A stretch of 64,000 nucleotides of DNA from Oligoflexia bacterium (GTDB taxonomy: Bacteria > Bdellovibrionota > UBA1018), in contig JACMQW010000080.1 of the NCBI GenBank assembly GCA_014376785.1, positions 1-64,000 of the forward strand, given 5' to 3'. The notes under the pieces are model-generated. The model was given only the letters and a program-made list of their open reading frames with translations. It searched no databases and was not told the origin of the DNA. The position numbers and the translations under genes were made by a program. Shown in pieces: positions 45,515 to 53,048 of this stretch (position 1 is its first letter; the number at the start of each line of letters is the position of its first letter).

Positions 45515-46035
45515 AGAATTTTATTCGGAAGCACTGGTGGGTAGGAGCCGGATTATTTTTCGTTGGTCACGTCCATGCGCATTCACGACTTTTGCTGAAC
45601 GGAACCACACCACCCCGCAATGCGAGTTCAGGGCTGAAAGTGGGGCCTTGTGGAAATGTGCCTCGCACATCCAGTCCAACGGTACTGACGGCGGGGCAGA
45701 CCCTGAAGGTGCAGTGGGAAGAGGTGATCGATCATCCTGGTTACTACCGGATCGCATTTTCACCCGCCGCGGATGCCGGATTTGATGCAAATATCCTTGC
45801 CGCAAGAATCGATGACCTTCCGAATGTGCACGCTTATGAAACGAATGTGACGGTGCCGAGCACCCCCTGTACGAATTGCACCCTCCAACTCATCCAATAC
45901 ATGACCGAAAATAATCCGCCGACGCTGTATTACTCGTGCGCCGATGTAGAGATTCGGGCAGCCGGATCACCGATGCCCAGCCCCACTCCGAGAGTCAGTT
46001 ATTCGCCGGTGCCATTACCGACGGACTGTCATTAG
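45511..46035 (+). CDS. LPMO-like exported protein (SCE4755-type polysaccharide monooxygenase-like)
   Basis: 174 aa, start ATG overlapping the upstream stop, with GAGG before it. The signal peptide should be cut after HVHA to leave His-1 (HSRLLLNG), the free N-terminal histidine that binds copper in lytic polysaccharide monooxygenases. The rest matches the SCE4755-type family known from myxobacteria: SSGLKVGPCGNVPRT, LKVQWEEVIDHPGYYRIAFSP (likely second copper His in IDHPGYY), and STPCTNCTLQLIQYMTENNP with YYSCADVEI. LPMO-type enzymes cut crystalline polysaccharide oxidatively. Whether this protein does so is untested; copper binding or transport is the alternative. Confidence 0.85.
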   Translation: MKNFIRKHWWVGAGLFFVGHVHAHSRLLLNGTTPPRNASSGLKVGPCGNVPRTSSPTVLTAGQTLKVQWEEVIDHPGYYRIAFSPAADAGFDANILAARIDDLPNVHAYETNVTVPSTPCTNCTLQLIQYMTENNPPTLYYSCADVEIRAAGSPMPSPTPRVSYSPVPLPTDCH

Positions 46036-46090
46036 ACTGGGCAGAAATCGCCCGGTTCACTGAACGCGAAAAGGATTTAAAATCGACTAA

Positions 46091-46324
46091 ATGGGTGCAC
46101 CTAAGCTTTTTCAAGATGCGATACCGGAGTCCACGCTTTTCGAAGGTCCAAAGAAATGCGTGAAAGTACACATCGAAGCCGATGGTTCTGCGGCCGTCTC
46201 GATTTGGCGGACCGAGCCTGAAGGTCAGTTGACCGAGGTGCTCAGCGATTTTCGTTTGCCCGCAGAGAAAGCCCATTTGGCGTTTTTCTGGGCGCGCGCT
46301 TTAGCCGCCGATCCGCTGGATTAA
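46091..46324 (+). CDS. small hypothetical protein
   Basis: 77 aa, convergent with and overlapping by 4 bp the cupin gene. The sequence has a folded, beta-rich look (KKCVKVHIEADGSAAVSIWR, LPAEKAHLAFFWARALAAD) and a codon pattern like its neighbours. The ribosome-binding site is weak (AAGGA about 15 bases upstream). No signal peptide or family recognised. An antisense ORF at 45995-46276 is less protein-like and is treated as a shadow. Confidence 0.5.
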   Translation: MGAPKLFQDAIPESTLFEGPKKCVKVHIEADGSAAVSIWRTEPEGQLTEVLSDFRLPAEKAHLAFFWARALAADPLD

Positions 46325-47235
46325 ATTTCCGACGCGCCCTCGGTAGCGTCTAAAATATTTTCGGCTGACCAGTTTGGGAGATCCGTCGTGTGCTCAAGCA
46401 AGAGACCGTCGAACTCGCAGCGAGCTCGCTTCCGCCGCTCCTGATTCGTTGAGCCTACGCCATCTGCCAGCTCGCGCCACTCGGGTGACAAAACCAAACG
46501 GCTTCGAAGTGCGGCAAGGAAGACGTCTAACCAAGCGGGCTGGTTATAGGTAAAGTTTAAAGCAAGGGCATCGCCGGCTGCTTCTGTGCAGTGCCAATAG
46601 CCGCGAGGCACAAAGAGCACCGAGCCTGGCTCGAGCGTGTAGGTCATGCTTCCTTCTGGCATTGCGGTAGGGAAGCTGACCGGTGCGTAGGTCGAAAGCT
46701 CAGGAGTGATCGGTTGGCCGATGGTGTGGCGTTCGGTGGGATTTTCTACGCTCTCATTCGAAGCGAGCCACCACTTTTTCGTTCCCTGGAGTTGGAGAAC
46801 GAAATTGATGTTTTGGTCGAAATGCGGAGCAGTGCCTTTTCCGTCCGGCGTTGCGTAGACCATGCACCTTCCATAGGTAGCGGCCGGTAATCCGAGGTCG
46901 CTTCGGACCGCTTCCACTGCCGACCTCAGAAACGGAGATAATTTTTCAACGTTGTTAAAGAGTAGACCCATCCGGTTTTTGAAAAGTTTTTCTGCGTCCT
47001 CGGCTCTGACTTCGATGGAACTGGATTCGTCGGCGATATCCGGAAGGTGTGCTTGGATGAAGCCTGACCAGCAGCGAATCAGCGCTTCCCGAGACTGAAG
47101 AAAGGGGAGATCGAAAATTTCTCGAACCGATTCGTTTAGACCGTGCGTGATGAAAGGGGTTTTTGACCAGTTTCCTTCCAATAAATCATCCGGGTTACGA
47201 GGGCTAATGAGCGAGTGGAGGCCAAACGGTTTCAT
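46321..47235 (-). CDS. JmjC/cupin-type Fe(II)/2-oxoglutarate oxygenase-like protein
   Basis: 304 aa. The double-stranded beta-helix core carries the metal triad: HxD in GTAPHFDQNINFVLQLQGTKKWWLA and the distal His in PGSVLFVPRGYWHCTEAAGD. The layout matches cupin-4/JmjC hydroxylases such as RoxA, which hydroxylate ribosomal proteins, or related small-molecule oxygenases. An N-terminal helical part (PDDLLEGNWSKTPFI) is typical of the group. The substrate is unknown. It is transcribed alone from the minus strand, divergent from lysC. Confidence 0.85.
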   Translation of the reverse strand: MKPFGLHSLISPRNPDDLLEGNWSKTPFITHGLNESVREIFDLPFLQSREALIRCWSGFIQAHLPDIADESSSIEVRAEDAEKLFKNRMGLLFNNVEKLSPFLRSAVEAVRSDLGLPAATYGRCMVYATPDGKGTAPHFDQNINFVLQLQGTKKWWLASNESVENPTERHTIGQPITPELSTYAPVSFPTAMPEGSMTYTLEPGSVLFVPRGYWHCTEAAGDALALNFTYNQPAWLDVFLAALRSRLVLSPEWRELADGVGSTNQERRKRARCEFDGLLLEHTTDLPNWSAENILDATEGASEI

Positions 47236-47353
47236 GCGTCTTTCTAACCGAATTCGCGGCTAAGTGGGAATGGATTTATGGGTCTATGGACGCTAGGGTG
47301 GGACGCTTAGGCCTGCTCAGCGTTCTAGGGCACTCAAAGGATGATGGCGATTC

Positions 47354-48745
47354 ATGGGTTCTTTCGTTGTTTCTAAATTTGGCGGCACCAGTATGGGAAG
47401 CGCTTCCGCGATGGCGGCTTCCGCGGAAATCGTTTCGGCTGATCCTCGGGTTCGGTTTGTCTTAGTGAGTGCTACGAGCGGGACCACCCATCAACTTCTA
47501 AAAATCCATGAACTGCGGCGCGGTGGGAGCGTTTCCGAATGCCAGCAGTTCGCCGAAGAGATCGAGGAAAAGCACCGGGAGATCGCTGTCGAACTTGGCT
47601 GTAGTGAAAAAGCGATGGAGACACTCAAAGCGTTTCTTCTAGAGCTGAAGGCGCCGCTCATTTGTTCCGACTCTAACCAGTCTCTGGATCACTTGCTCTC
47701 AGTGGGTGAGCGGATGTCATCGCTTCTTTTCACCGAAGCGCTCCGAAAAAAGTCGGGCTCGAAAATCACCTGGATAGACGCTCGGAAATTTTTGATCACG
47801 GACGACCGGTTCGGAAAGGCGGAGCCCGATATCACGCTCACTCGTGCGAACTGTGACCCGCTTCGTGATCGCTTGGATTTAGTCAGGGATGCGGCCCCGG
47901 AAGTTTTCGTCAGCCAAGGATTTATCGGAGCCAGCTCCCAGGGAGCCACGACCACCTTAGGGCGCGGGGGGAGCGATTACAGCGCAGCCCTTTTCGCCGA
48001 GGCTCTCTCTGCAGACGGCGTCGAAATTTGGACCGATGTTCCGGGCATACTCACGATGGATCCTCGAGTGGTATTGAATGCTCGGATCATCGATGAAATG
48101 AGTTTTGCGGAAGCGGCCGAAATGGCGAACTTTGGTGCGAAAGTCCTTCATCCGGCCACCTTGGCTCCCGTGATGCGCGCAAATATCCCCGTGTGGGTGA
48201 AGTCGACTTTCAGGCCCGACCTTCCGGGAACTCGCATTTCTCCACAGGTCGAATCCGGCGCCCCGCTGATTCGGGCGATTGCCGTGCGCAAGCGGCAAAC
48301 CCTCATCACGGTGAGTAGCCTTCGAATGTTGAACGCTCACGGATTTCTGGCAAAAATTTTCGAAGTTCTGGCGAGGTATCATTTGAGCGTGGATCTGGTC
48401 ACCACCTCCGAGGTAAGCGTCGCACTCACCATCGACGAAGATGCGATGGGATCAGCTGGAAAATCTGTCAAGGAAAGTACGGAGATGTTAGCCGAGCTTC
48501 GAAGCTTTGCCGAAGTTCGACTCGAAGAGGACTTGTCCCTGATCGCCGTCATCGGAAACGGACTGAATTCGGCGCCCGGAGTAGCGGCCGAAATTTTTCA
48601 CGCCATTCGAAGTCAGAACGTTCGGCTCATTTGTCATGGCGCCAGCGAGCATAACATCTGCTTTCTGGTTGCGTCGGAAGACGCGCTCACCATTGCGCGC
48701 CAGTTGCACGAGGTCTGCATCGAAAAGCCAAGGGTGGACGGATGA
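47354..48745 (+). CDS. lysC: aspartate kinase (monofunctional, LysC type)
   Basis: 463 aa. Amino-acid kinase start VVSKFGGTSMGSASAM, then FVSQGFIGASSQGATTTLGRGGSDYSAALFAEAL and IWTDVPGILTMDPRVV, followed by two ACT domains (VSSLRMLNAHGFLAKIFEVL and ALIAV-type regulatory strands) that usually bind lysine as feedback inhibitor. It phosphorylates aspartate, the first step toward lysine, threonine, methionine and diaminopimelate. No homoserine dehydrogenase domain is fused. Aspartate is also a cyanophycin building block, and the cyanophycin genes start about 1.4 kb downstream, but a functional link is speculative. The next gene overlaps by 4 bp. Confidence 0.95.
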   Translation: MGSFVVSKFGGTSMGSASAMAASAEIVSADPRVRFVLVSATSGTTHQLLKIHELRRGGSVSECQQFAEEIEEKHREIAVELGCSEKAMETLKAFLLELKAPLICSDSNQSLDHLLSVGERMSSLLFTEALRKKSGSKITWIDARKFLITDDRFGKAEPDITLTRANCDPLRDRLDLVRDAAPEVFVSQGFIGASSQGATTTLGRGGSDYSAALFAEALSADGVEIWTDVPGILTMDPRVVLNARIIDEMSFAEAAEMANFGAKVLHPATLAPVMRANIPVWVKSTFRPDLPGTRISPQVESGAPLIRAIAVRKRQTLITVSSLRMLNAHGFLAKIFEVLARYHLSVDLVTTSEVSVALTIDEDAMGSAGKSVKESTEMLAELRSFAEVRLEEDLSLIAVIGNGLNSAPGVAAEIFHAIRSQNVRLICHGASEHNICFLVASEDALTIARQLHEVCIEKPRVDG

Positions 48746-49335
48746 TGGCGGATAATCTGGGATTGCCCACACTCTTCGCGCTCAAAGGCGCGTGGCAAGT
48801 ATTGACCCTCTTTTTAATTCCGATTGGGGGGGGCATTCCTGCGGGAGTGCTCCTCGCCCAATCGAAAGGGATCGCTTGGCTTCCCACGACGTTTCTCTAC
48901 CTCGTATCCGATGTGATCCTCGCCTGCATTTTTGAGCCGCTCATCCTCCTCGCCGCTGCCGGCTCGAAACGCTCTCCGTTGCTTGCGAAGATGAAAGAAG
49001 CGTTTCGGAAGTCGATCGAAAAAACGACCGAACTTTATGGGAGCAAGCTTGGACCTCTTGCCCTGATTGGCATCTCATTTGGAGTCGACCCTATGACGGG
49101 GCGGGCGGTGGCGATCGCCGCCGGACACGGTTTCGTGACTGGATGGATGTTCGCGATTGCGGGAGACATGCTTTATTTCGGAATCTTGATGGTTTCGACT
49201 CTCTGGCTTCACGAAGTTTTGGGCGACGGAACCGTGACGACGCTGATCATTCTCGCGCTCATGATGGGGGTTCCGGCGGTCATCAAGCGGGTGCGCGGAA
49301 AGCCTAACGCCCCGCTGCCGAAGGAATCGATTTAG
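48742..49335 (+). CDS. membrane protein of unknown function, coupled to lysC
   Basis: 197 aa; the start ATG overlaps the lysC TGA. Four or five hydrophobic segments are visible: VLTLFLIPIGGGIPAGVLLA, LPTTFLYLVSDVILACIFEPLILLAAAG, LALIGISFGVDPMTGRAVAIAAGHGF, MFAIAGDMLYFGILMVSTLWL and TLIILALMMGVPAVI. The pattern recalls small putative export proteins, but I cannot name a family. Coupling to lysC hints at transport of an aspartate-family amino acid; this is a guess from position only. The 3' end overlaps the decayed LysR gene by 32 bp. Confidence 0.8.
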   Translation: MMADNLGLPTLFALKGAWQVLTLFLIPIGGGIPAGVLLAQSKGIAWLPTTFLYLVSDVILACIFEPLILLAAAGSKRSPLLAKMKEAFRKSIEKTTELYGSKLGPLALIGISFGVDPMTGRAVAIAAGHGFVTGWMFAIAGDMLYFGILMVSTLWLHEVLGDGTVTTLIILALMMGVPAVIKRVRGKPNAPLPKESI

Positions 49336-50109
49336 CTTGTTCAGAAAAAACCTTCCAGATCGCGCGCGCGGTCGGTCCCATCGGGCGCTTTCTTGCTCGC
49401 AGAATGCAGAGATCGAGTCGAAGGGAAGGTGACAGCTCCTCGTCTAATGGGATGAGATCGTTCCCGGACTTGATTTCTAGAGTGGAAATGCGGCCCCACC
49501 CGATTCCCGCTTCGATATAACGGAGTTTGGTAAAGTGGTCGGGTACGTAGATGCGATGCCCACTCGAGGCTTTCAGTCGGGGAGATGCTGCTTCGTCTTT
49601 TTCAACCTCGGGATCTTTCGAACTCACCAGAAATTGAGCCGTTTTTCGGAGGAAAACGTCATCGAGGGATTTTTTGGGCGGCATGATCTTTTTAGAAATT
49701 GCAGCGGCGAGGGTTACTTTTTCGAGAACGATCTTTTCGATTTGGTCTTCATCATCCACGCAGGGCGCGAATGCCAGATCCAGTTTCCCATCGAGCAGCG
49801 GTTGGTAACTTCCCTTTAAAATGGATTTTTCGATGATCAGCCGGACAGAAATGAGCGGCCGCCCGCAATCCGAGATGCTTGCTTGGCTGCATTTAAAGTC
49901 GTTCGGGCTGCACTTAGAAAGATGGCACCGGCCTCAGTGAGTTTCGGTCGGTAGGCTGACCGATCAAAAATTAAAATTCCGAATTCTGCTTCCAGGTTTT
50001 TAATTGCGGCGCTCAAAGCGGGTTGGGAGCGTTTCAATTTCGCGGCGGCCGCCCGGAAGCTTCCGAGTTGGGCGATGAGATCGATCGCCTCGAGTTGGTC
50101 TAAGTTCAT
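49304..50109 (-). pseudogene. decayed LysR-family transcriptional regulator
   Basis: Two ORFs in different frames form one gene. The first (50109 to 49837) is a LysR winged helix (LEAIDLIAQLGSFRAAAAKLKRSQPALSAAIKNLEAEFG) that runs into a stop after ASRIAGG. The second frame takes over at once (RPLISVRLIIEKSILKGSYQ, LLDGKLDLAFAPCVDDED) and continues to 49304 as the effector domain. The switch lies in GCGGGCGGCCGCTC near 49858. About 25-30 residues that normally join the two domains are missing, so the lesion is a small deletion with a frameshift. It sits immediately upstream of, and divergent from, the isoaspartyl dipeptidase gene, where an activator of the cyanophycin locus would be expected. 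Confidence 0.85.
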
Positions 50110-50155
50110 TGTTTGTAACCTAGAATGATTGAGCGATTAGTGCAAAAATAGAACG

Positions 50156-51352
50156 ATGAAAAAACTTTCCATCCCTCGTCTGCTGAGTCCGATCCTGATT
50201 GAAGGTGCAGAAATTTTCAGTCCCGCCCCTTTGGGAGTGCAGTCCGTGCTCTTGGTGAATGGGAAGGTGATGGCGATTCGAGAAAAGATCGAGCGTGATT
50301 TCGTACTGTTGATCGCGGAAGGGATGGAAGTTGAACCCTGTTTCATCGATGCCCGCGGCCATCGATTGATTCCGGGAGTGGTGGATGCGCATGAGCACCT
50401 CACGGGAGGAAGTGGAGAGGATGGTTTCGCGACCCAAACTCCGGCGATTACCTTGGAAGAACTCATTCGGGGAGGAATCACCACCGTAGTCGGTTGCATC
50501 GGGGTGGACACTTACACCCAAAACCTTCCCCATTTACTCGGCCGAGTAAAAGCCCTTCGCGAGGAGGGGATTTCGGCCTGGATGTACACTGGTGGGTACG
50601 ATGTCCCTCCTCAGACTCTGACCGGCGATGTGCGGACGGATCTTATTTTAGTGAGTGAAGTGATTGGAGCAGGGGAGACGGCTATTGCCGATCGGCGTTC
50701 CACCCAACCTTCCACAGGTGAGCTTGCGCGAATCGTGGCGGCGGCTCGTACGGGCGGATTGCTCACTCAGAAAGCCGGCATCACTCACTTTCACGTGGGA
50801 GACGAACCCCGGGGAATTTCCCAACTGAATGAACTCTTAGACCACTTCGATGTCTGTGCAGACTGCCTCTATCCGACTCATGTGGAGAGAAAACCTGCAC
50901 TCTTGAAAGAATCTGCGAAGATCACCCACCGAGGAGTGGTGGTGGATATGGACGTCTGCGAGCAAGACCTGGAAGGAGATCTTTCGAAGTTCGTGGAAGA
51001 AGATGGACTCCTTACTCATCTCACTTTTTCGTCGGACGCCTCGATCATTTCTCCGCGCACTCTCTATGACCAAGTTCGGGGCTGCATTCTCAATCAGAGC
51101 TTGAAGAAAAAAACGCATTCCATAGAGACCCTGCTGTCACTTATTACGCTTAATCCCGCGCGTGTCTTAAAGATGCCGACAAAAGGTTGGATCGCAGTCG
51201 GGGCGGATGCGGATGTGCTCGTCGTGGATTCAAAGTTCGAAATTCGAGATGTGATTGCCTCCGGAAGGTTAGTTATGGCGGGGGGCGTAGTGAAGGTAAC
51301 CCCTCGATATGATAGGTGGAGTAACCGTTTTGGGTCGAAAATCGAGCGGTGA
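50156..51352 (+). CDS. iadA: isoaspartyl dipeptidase (IadA family)
   Basis: 398 aa metallo-amidohydrolase. Metal-binding motifs: VDAHEHLTGGSGEDGF near residue 77, GITHFHVGDEPRG, LYPTHVERKP, and the catalytic Asp in LTFSSDASI. The position of the bridging carboxylated lysine of E. coli IadA reads GAGETAIADRRS, a Glu-bearing form, and the usual DHRS is DRRS, so metal chemistry may differ slightly. The enzyme splits beta-aspartyl dipeptides. Beta-Asp-Arg is exactly what cyanophycinase releases from cyanophycin, and the cyanophycin genes follow directly, so the likely role is to turn that dipeptide into aspartate and arginine. Confidence 0.9.
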   Translation: MKKLSIPRLLSPILIEGAEIFSPAPLGVQSVLLVNGKVMAIREKIERDFVLLIAEGMEVEPCFIDARGHRLIPGVVDAHEHLTGGSGEDGFATQTPAITLEELIRGGITTVVGCIGVDTYTQNLPHLLGRVKALREEGISAWMYTGGYDVPPQTLTGDVRTDLILVSEVIGAGETAIADRRSTQPSTGELARIVAAARTGGLLTQKAGITHFHVGDEPRGISQLNELLDHFDVCADCLYPTHVERKPALLKESAKITHRGVVVDMDVCEQDLEGDLSKFVEEDGLLTHLTFSSDASIISPRTLYDQVRGCILNQSLKKKTHSIETLLSLITLNPARVLKMPTKGWIAVGADADVLVVDSKFEIRDVIASGRLVMAGGVVKVTPRYDRWSNRFGSKIER

Positions 51353-51391
51353 GCCCTAGCGTAAATCCTAAATCTCCCCTAAGCTCATAAG

Positions 51392-52150
51392 ATGAATCTT
51401 AGGACGAGATTGATCGTTTTCGGCGGCGGGGTTCTTCCAAAGACGGGAATGCAGACATTCTTCGAATGGACAGGCCGGCCTGCTGAATCGACCGTGCTGG
51501 TGATCGCTTGGGCCTCCGAAGAAGTTCGCAACACGGTAGCCTATTATCTCGAACTCTTTACGGGCGCAGGATTCAAGGTCGAAGTTTCTGCTTCAGCGCC
51601 GATCACTTACTCCGAGCGCATCGATTTTATCGAGCAACTTTCCCGAGCGGACGGTGTGTTTTTTACCGGAGGCGACCAGAATCGCACGGCGGCCGGATTT
51701 GATTTCAAAGATGTGAAGTTAGCTCTCCAAACCGCTTACACAAATGGGACGCCATTTGCGGGAACGAGCGCGGGGACTGCGATCATGTCGATGCTCATGT
51801 TCACCGGCAAAGACGACCCAGAAAAACTAGACGAAGAAAATTTACACCTTCGCGAAGGTCTGGGGTTTGTCCCTGGAGTGATTTTCGATCAACATTTTAT
51901 CAAGCGCATGCGCCAGAACCGACTTTTTTCAGCGATCCTTCATCATCCGAATTTGATCGGTTTGGGGATTGATGAGGGGACAGGCCTCGAAATATTGGAT
52001 GGAAAATATTGTAAGGTCGTTGGTCCCGAAAAAGTCATGCGGGTTGCGAAACAAGGGTCTAAGCGTTCTTTGGACGTAGAGATTTACCACGAGGGAGAAT
52101 CTTTCGAACTTCTGCCCGCAAAATCTTCTTCAACGCAGCAGGCTTCTTAA
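51392..52150 (+). CDS. peptidase S51 / cyanophycinase-like protein (short form)
   Basis: 252 aa. S51 features: ADGVFFTGGDQNRTA, the nucleophile Ser in FAGTSAGTAIMS, and REGLGFVPGVIFDQHFIKRMRQNRL with the conserved Asp-Gln-His. Cyanophycinases of this family cut multi-Arg-poly-Asp to beta-Asp-Arg dipeptides; no signal peptide, so cytoplasmic. It is about 75 residues shorter than the convergent S51 gene next to it and diverges enough to be an old paralog or a separate acquisition. It lies 40 bp after iadA on the same strand. Its 3' end overlaps the opposing gene by 92 bp. Confidence 0.88.
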   Translation: MNLRTRLIVFGGGVLPKTGMQTFFEWTGRPAESTVLVIAWASEEVRNTVAYYLELFTGAGFKVEVSASAPITYSERIDFIEQLSRADGVFFTGGDQNRTAAGFDFKDVKLALQTAYTNGTPFAGTSAGTAIMSMLMFTGKDDPEKLDEENLHLREGLGFVPGVIFDQHFIKRMRQNRLFSAILHHPNLIGLGIDEGTGLEILDGKYCKVVGPEKVMRVAKQGSKRSLDVEIYHEGESFELLPAKSSSTQQAS

Positions 52151-53048
52151 TTGCTTCTGGGATGATTTTCGCCTCGCGGAGGGACGTCCTACCTGAGGTA
52201 GGAATTCGCGTGAGTAAATTGAAGTGGTCACCGGCGCTGAGGAGATGGTTCTTTAAATTAAATAATGAGAGCGCACTGTTGTCGTCGCTATCGGAGATGT
52301 TCGAGTCATCGGACTCTCTCGCATCGGCGATGTAAACGCATCCCGAGCCGACGACTCGGAATGTTTCTCTTTTTTCGACGATGATCGCGGTGTTTTCGTC
52401 GATGCCGATTCCGAGGTACTTCGGATTATGCGCGAGCGCCCCGAGGAGTCTACCCCAGCGTCCGCGCTCCATGAAATGTTGGTCGATGATCACATCGTCT
52501 AAAAATCCGAGTCCGGGTGCCATGCGAAGCCCTCCGCCCACGCGGAAAGATCCTTCATTTCCAGCAATCAGCATGGTGTTGCTCATGACGGAGGCTCCGG
52601 CGGACGTGCCTGCGACAATTCCGCCTTCATGAAAAATTTTTCGAATTTTCATCTCCGCTAGCGTGCCGCCTAAATCGCTGGTGATCCGAAGCTGGTCTCC
52701 CCCAGTAAAGAAAACGGCGCCCGCACCCTCCAGCGCACCGAGCGATGCTTCTGAATTCGCTTCATGGCGTCCGCGAAAATTCAGATGAGAAATATTTTTA
52801 AGACCGAGGCGCGTGAAAGCATGAAAGTATTCCTGCCAGAGTTCTTCTCCGACCCGACTCGCGATCGTGGTCACACAAAGCTTTCGGTCTCCAATCAGAC
52901 GCGCGAGTTCTTCGAGAACCCGCATGCTCCCTTTTCTGTCCTCATGTCCACCAATAATCATGAGCGTTCCAATTTCAAATTGGGGCGTCTTCTGGGTTCG
53001 GTAGGGGGTCGGTTTTTCTCTACTCACCCGAACTTTAGGTGGTTTCAT
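52059..53048 (-). CDS. cphB: cyanophycinase (peptidase S51)
   Basis: 329 aa from the ATG at 53048 with AAGGATG upstream; it overlaps the end of cphA by 14 bp. S51 core: GTLMIIGGHEDRKGS, GAVFFTGGDQLRITSDL, the catalytic Ser in VAGTSAGASVMSNTMLI, and GLGFLDDVIIDQHFMERGRWGRLLGAL. This follows the standard cyanophycinase closely. The final 60 residues are a basic tail (AALKKILRAEVRKILPRGKS) absent from the short paralog. Overlap with cphA means that synthesis and breakdown of the polymer are encoded in one transcript, so control must act after transcription or by substrate. Confidence 0.93.
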   Translation of the reverse strand: MKPPKVRVSREKPTPYRTQKTPQFEIGTLMIIGGHEDRKGSMRVLEELARLIGDRKLCVTTIASRVGEELWQEYFHAFTRLGLKNISHLNFRGRHEANSEASLGALEGAGAVFFTGGDQLRITSDLGGTLAEMKIRKIFHEGGIVAGTSAGASVMSNTMLIAGNEGSFRVGGGLRMAPGLGFLDDVIIDQHFMERGRWGRLLGALAHNPKYLGIGIDENTAIIVEKRETFRVVGSGCVYIADARESDDSNISDSDDNSALSLFNLKNHLLSAGDHFNLLTRIPTSGRTSLREAKIIPEAIKKPAALKKILRAEVRKILPRGKSLRPKNA

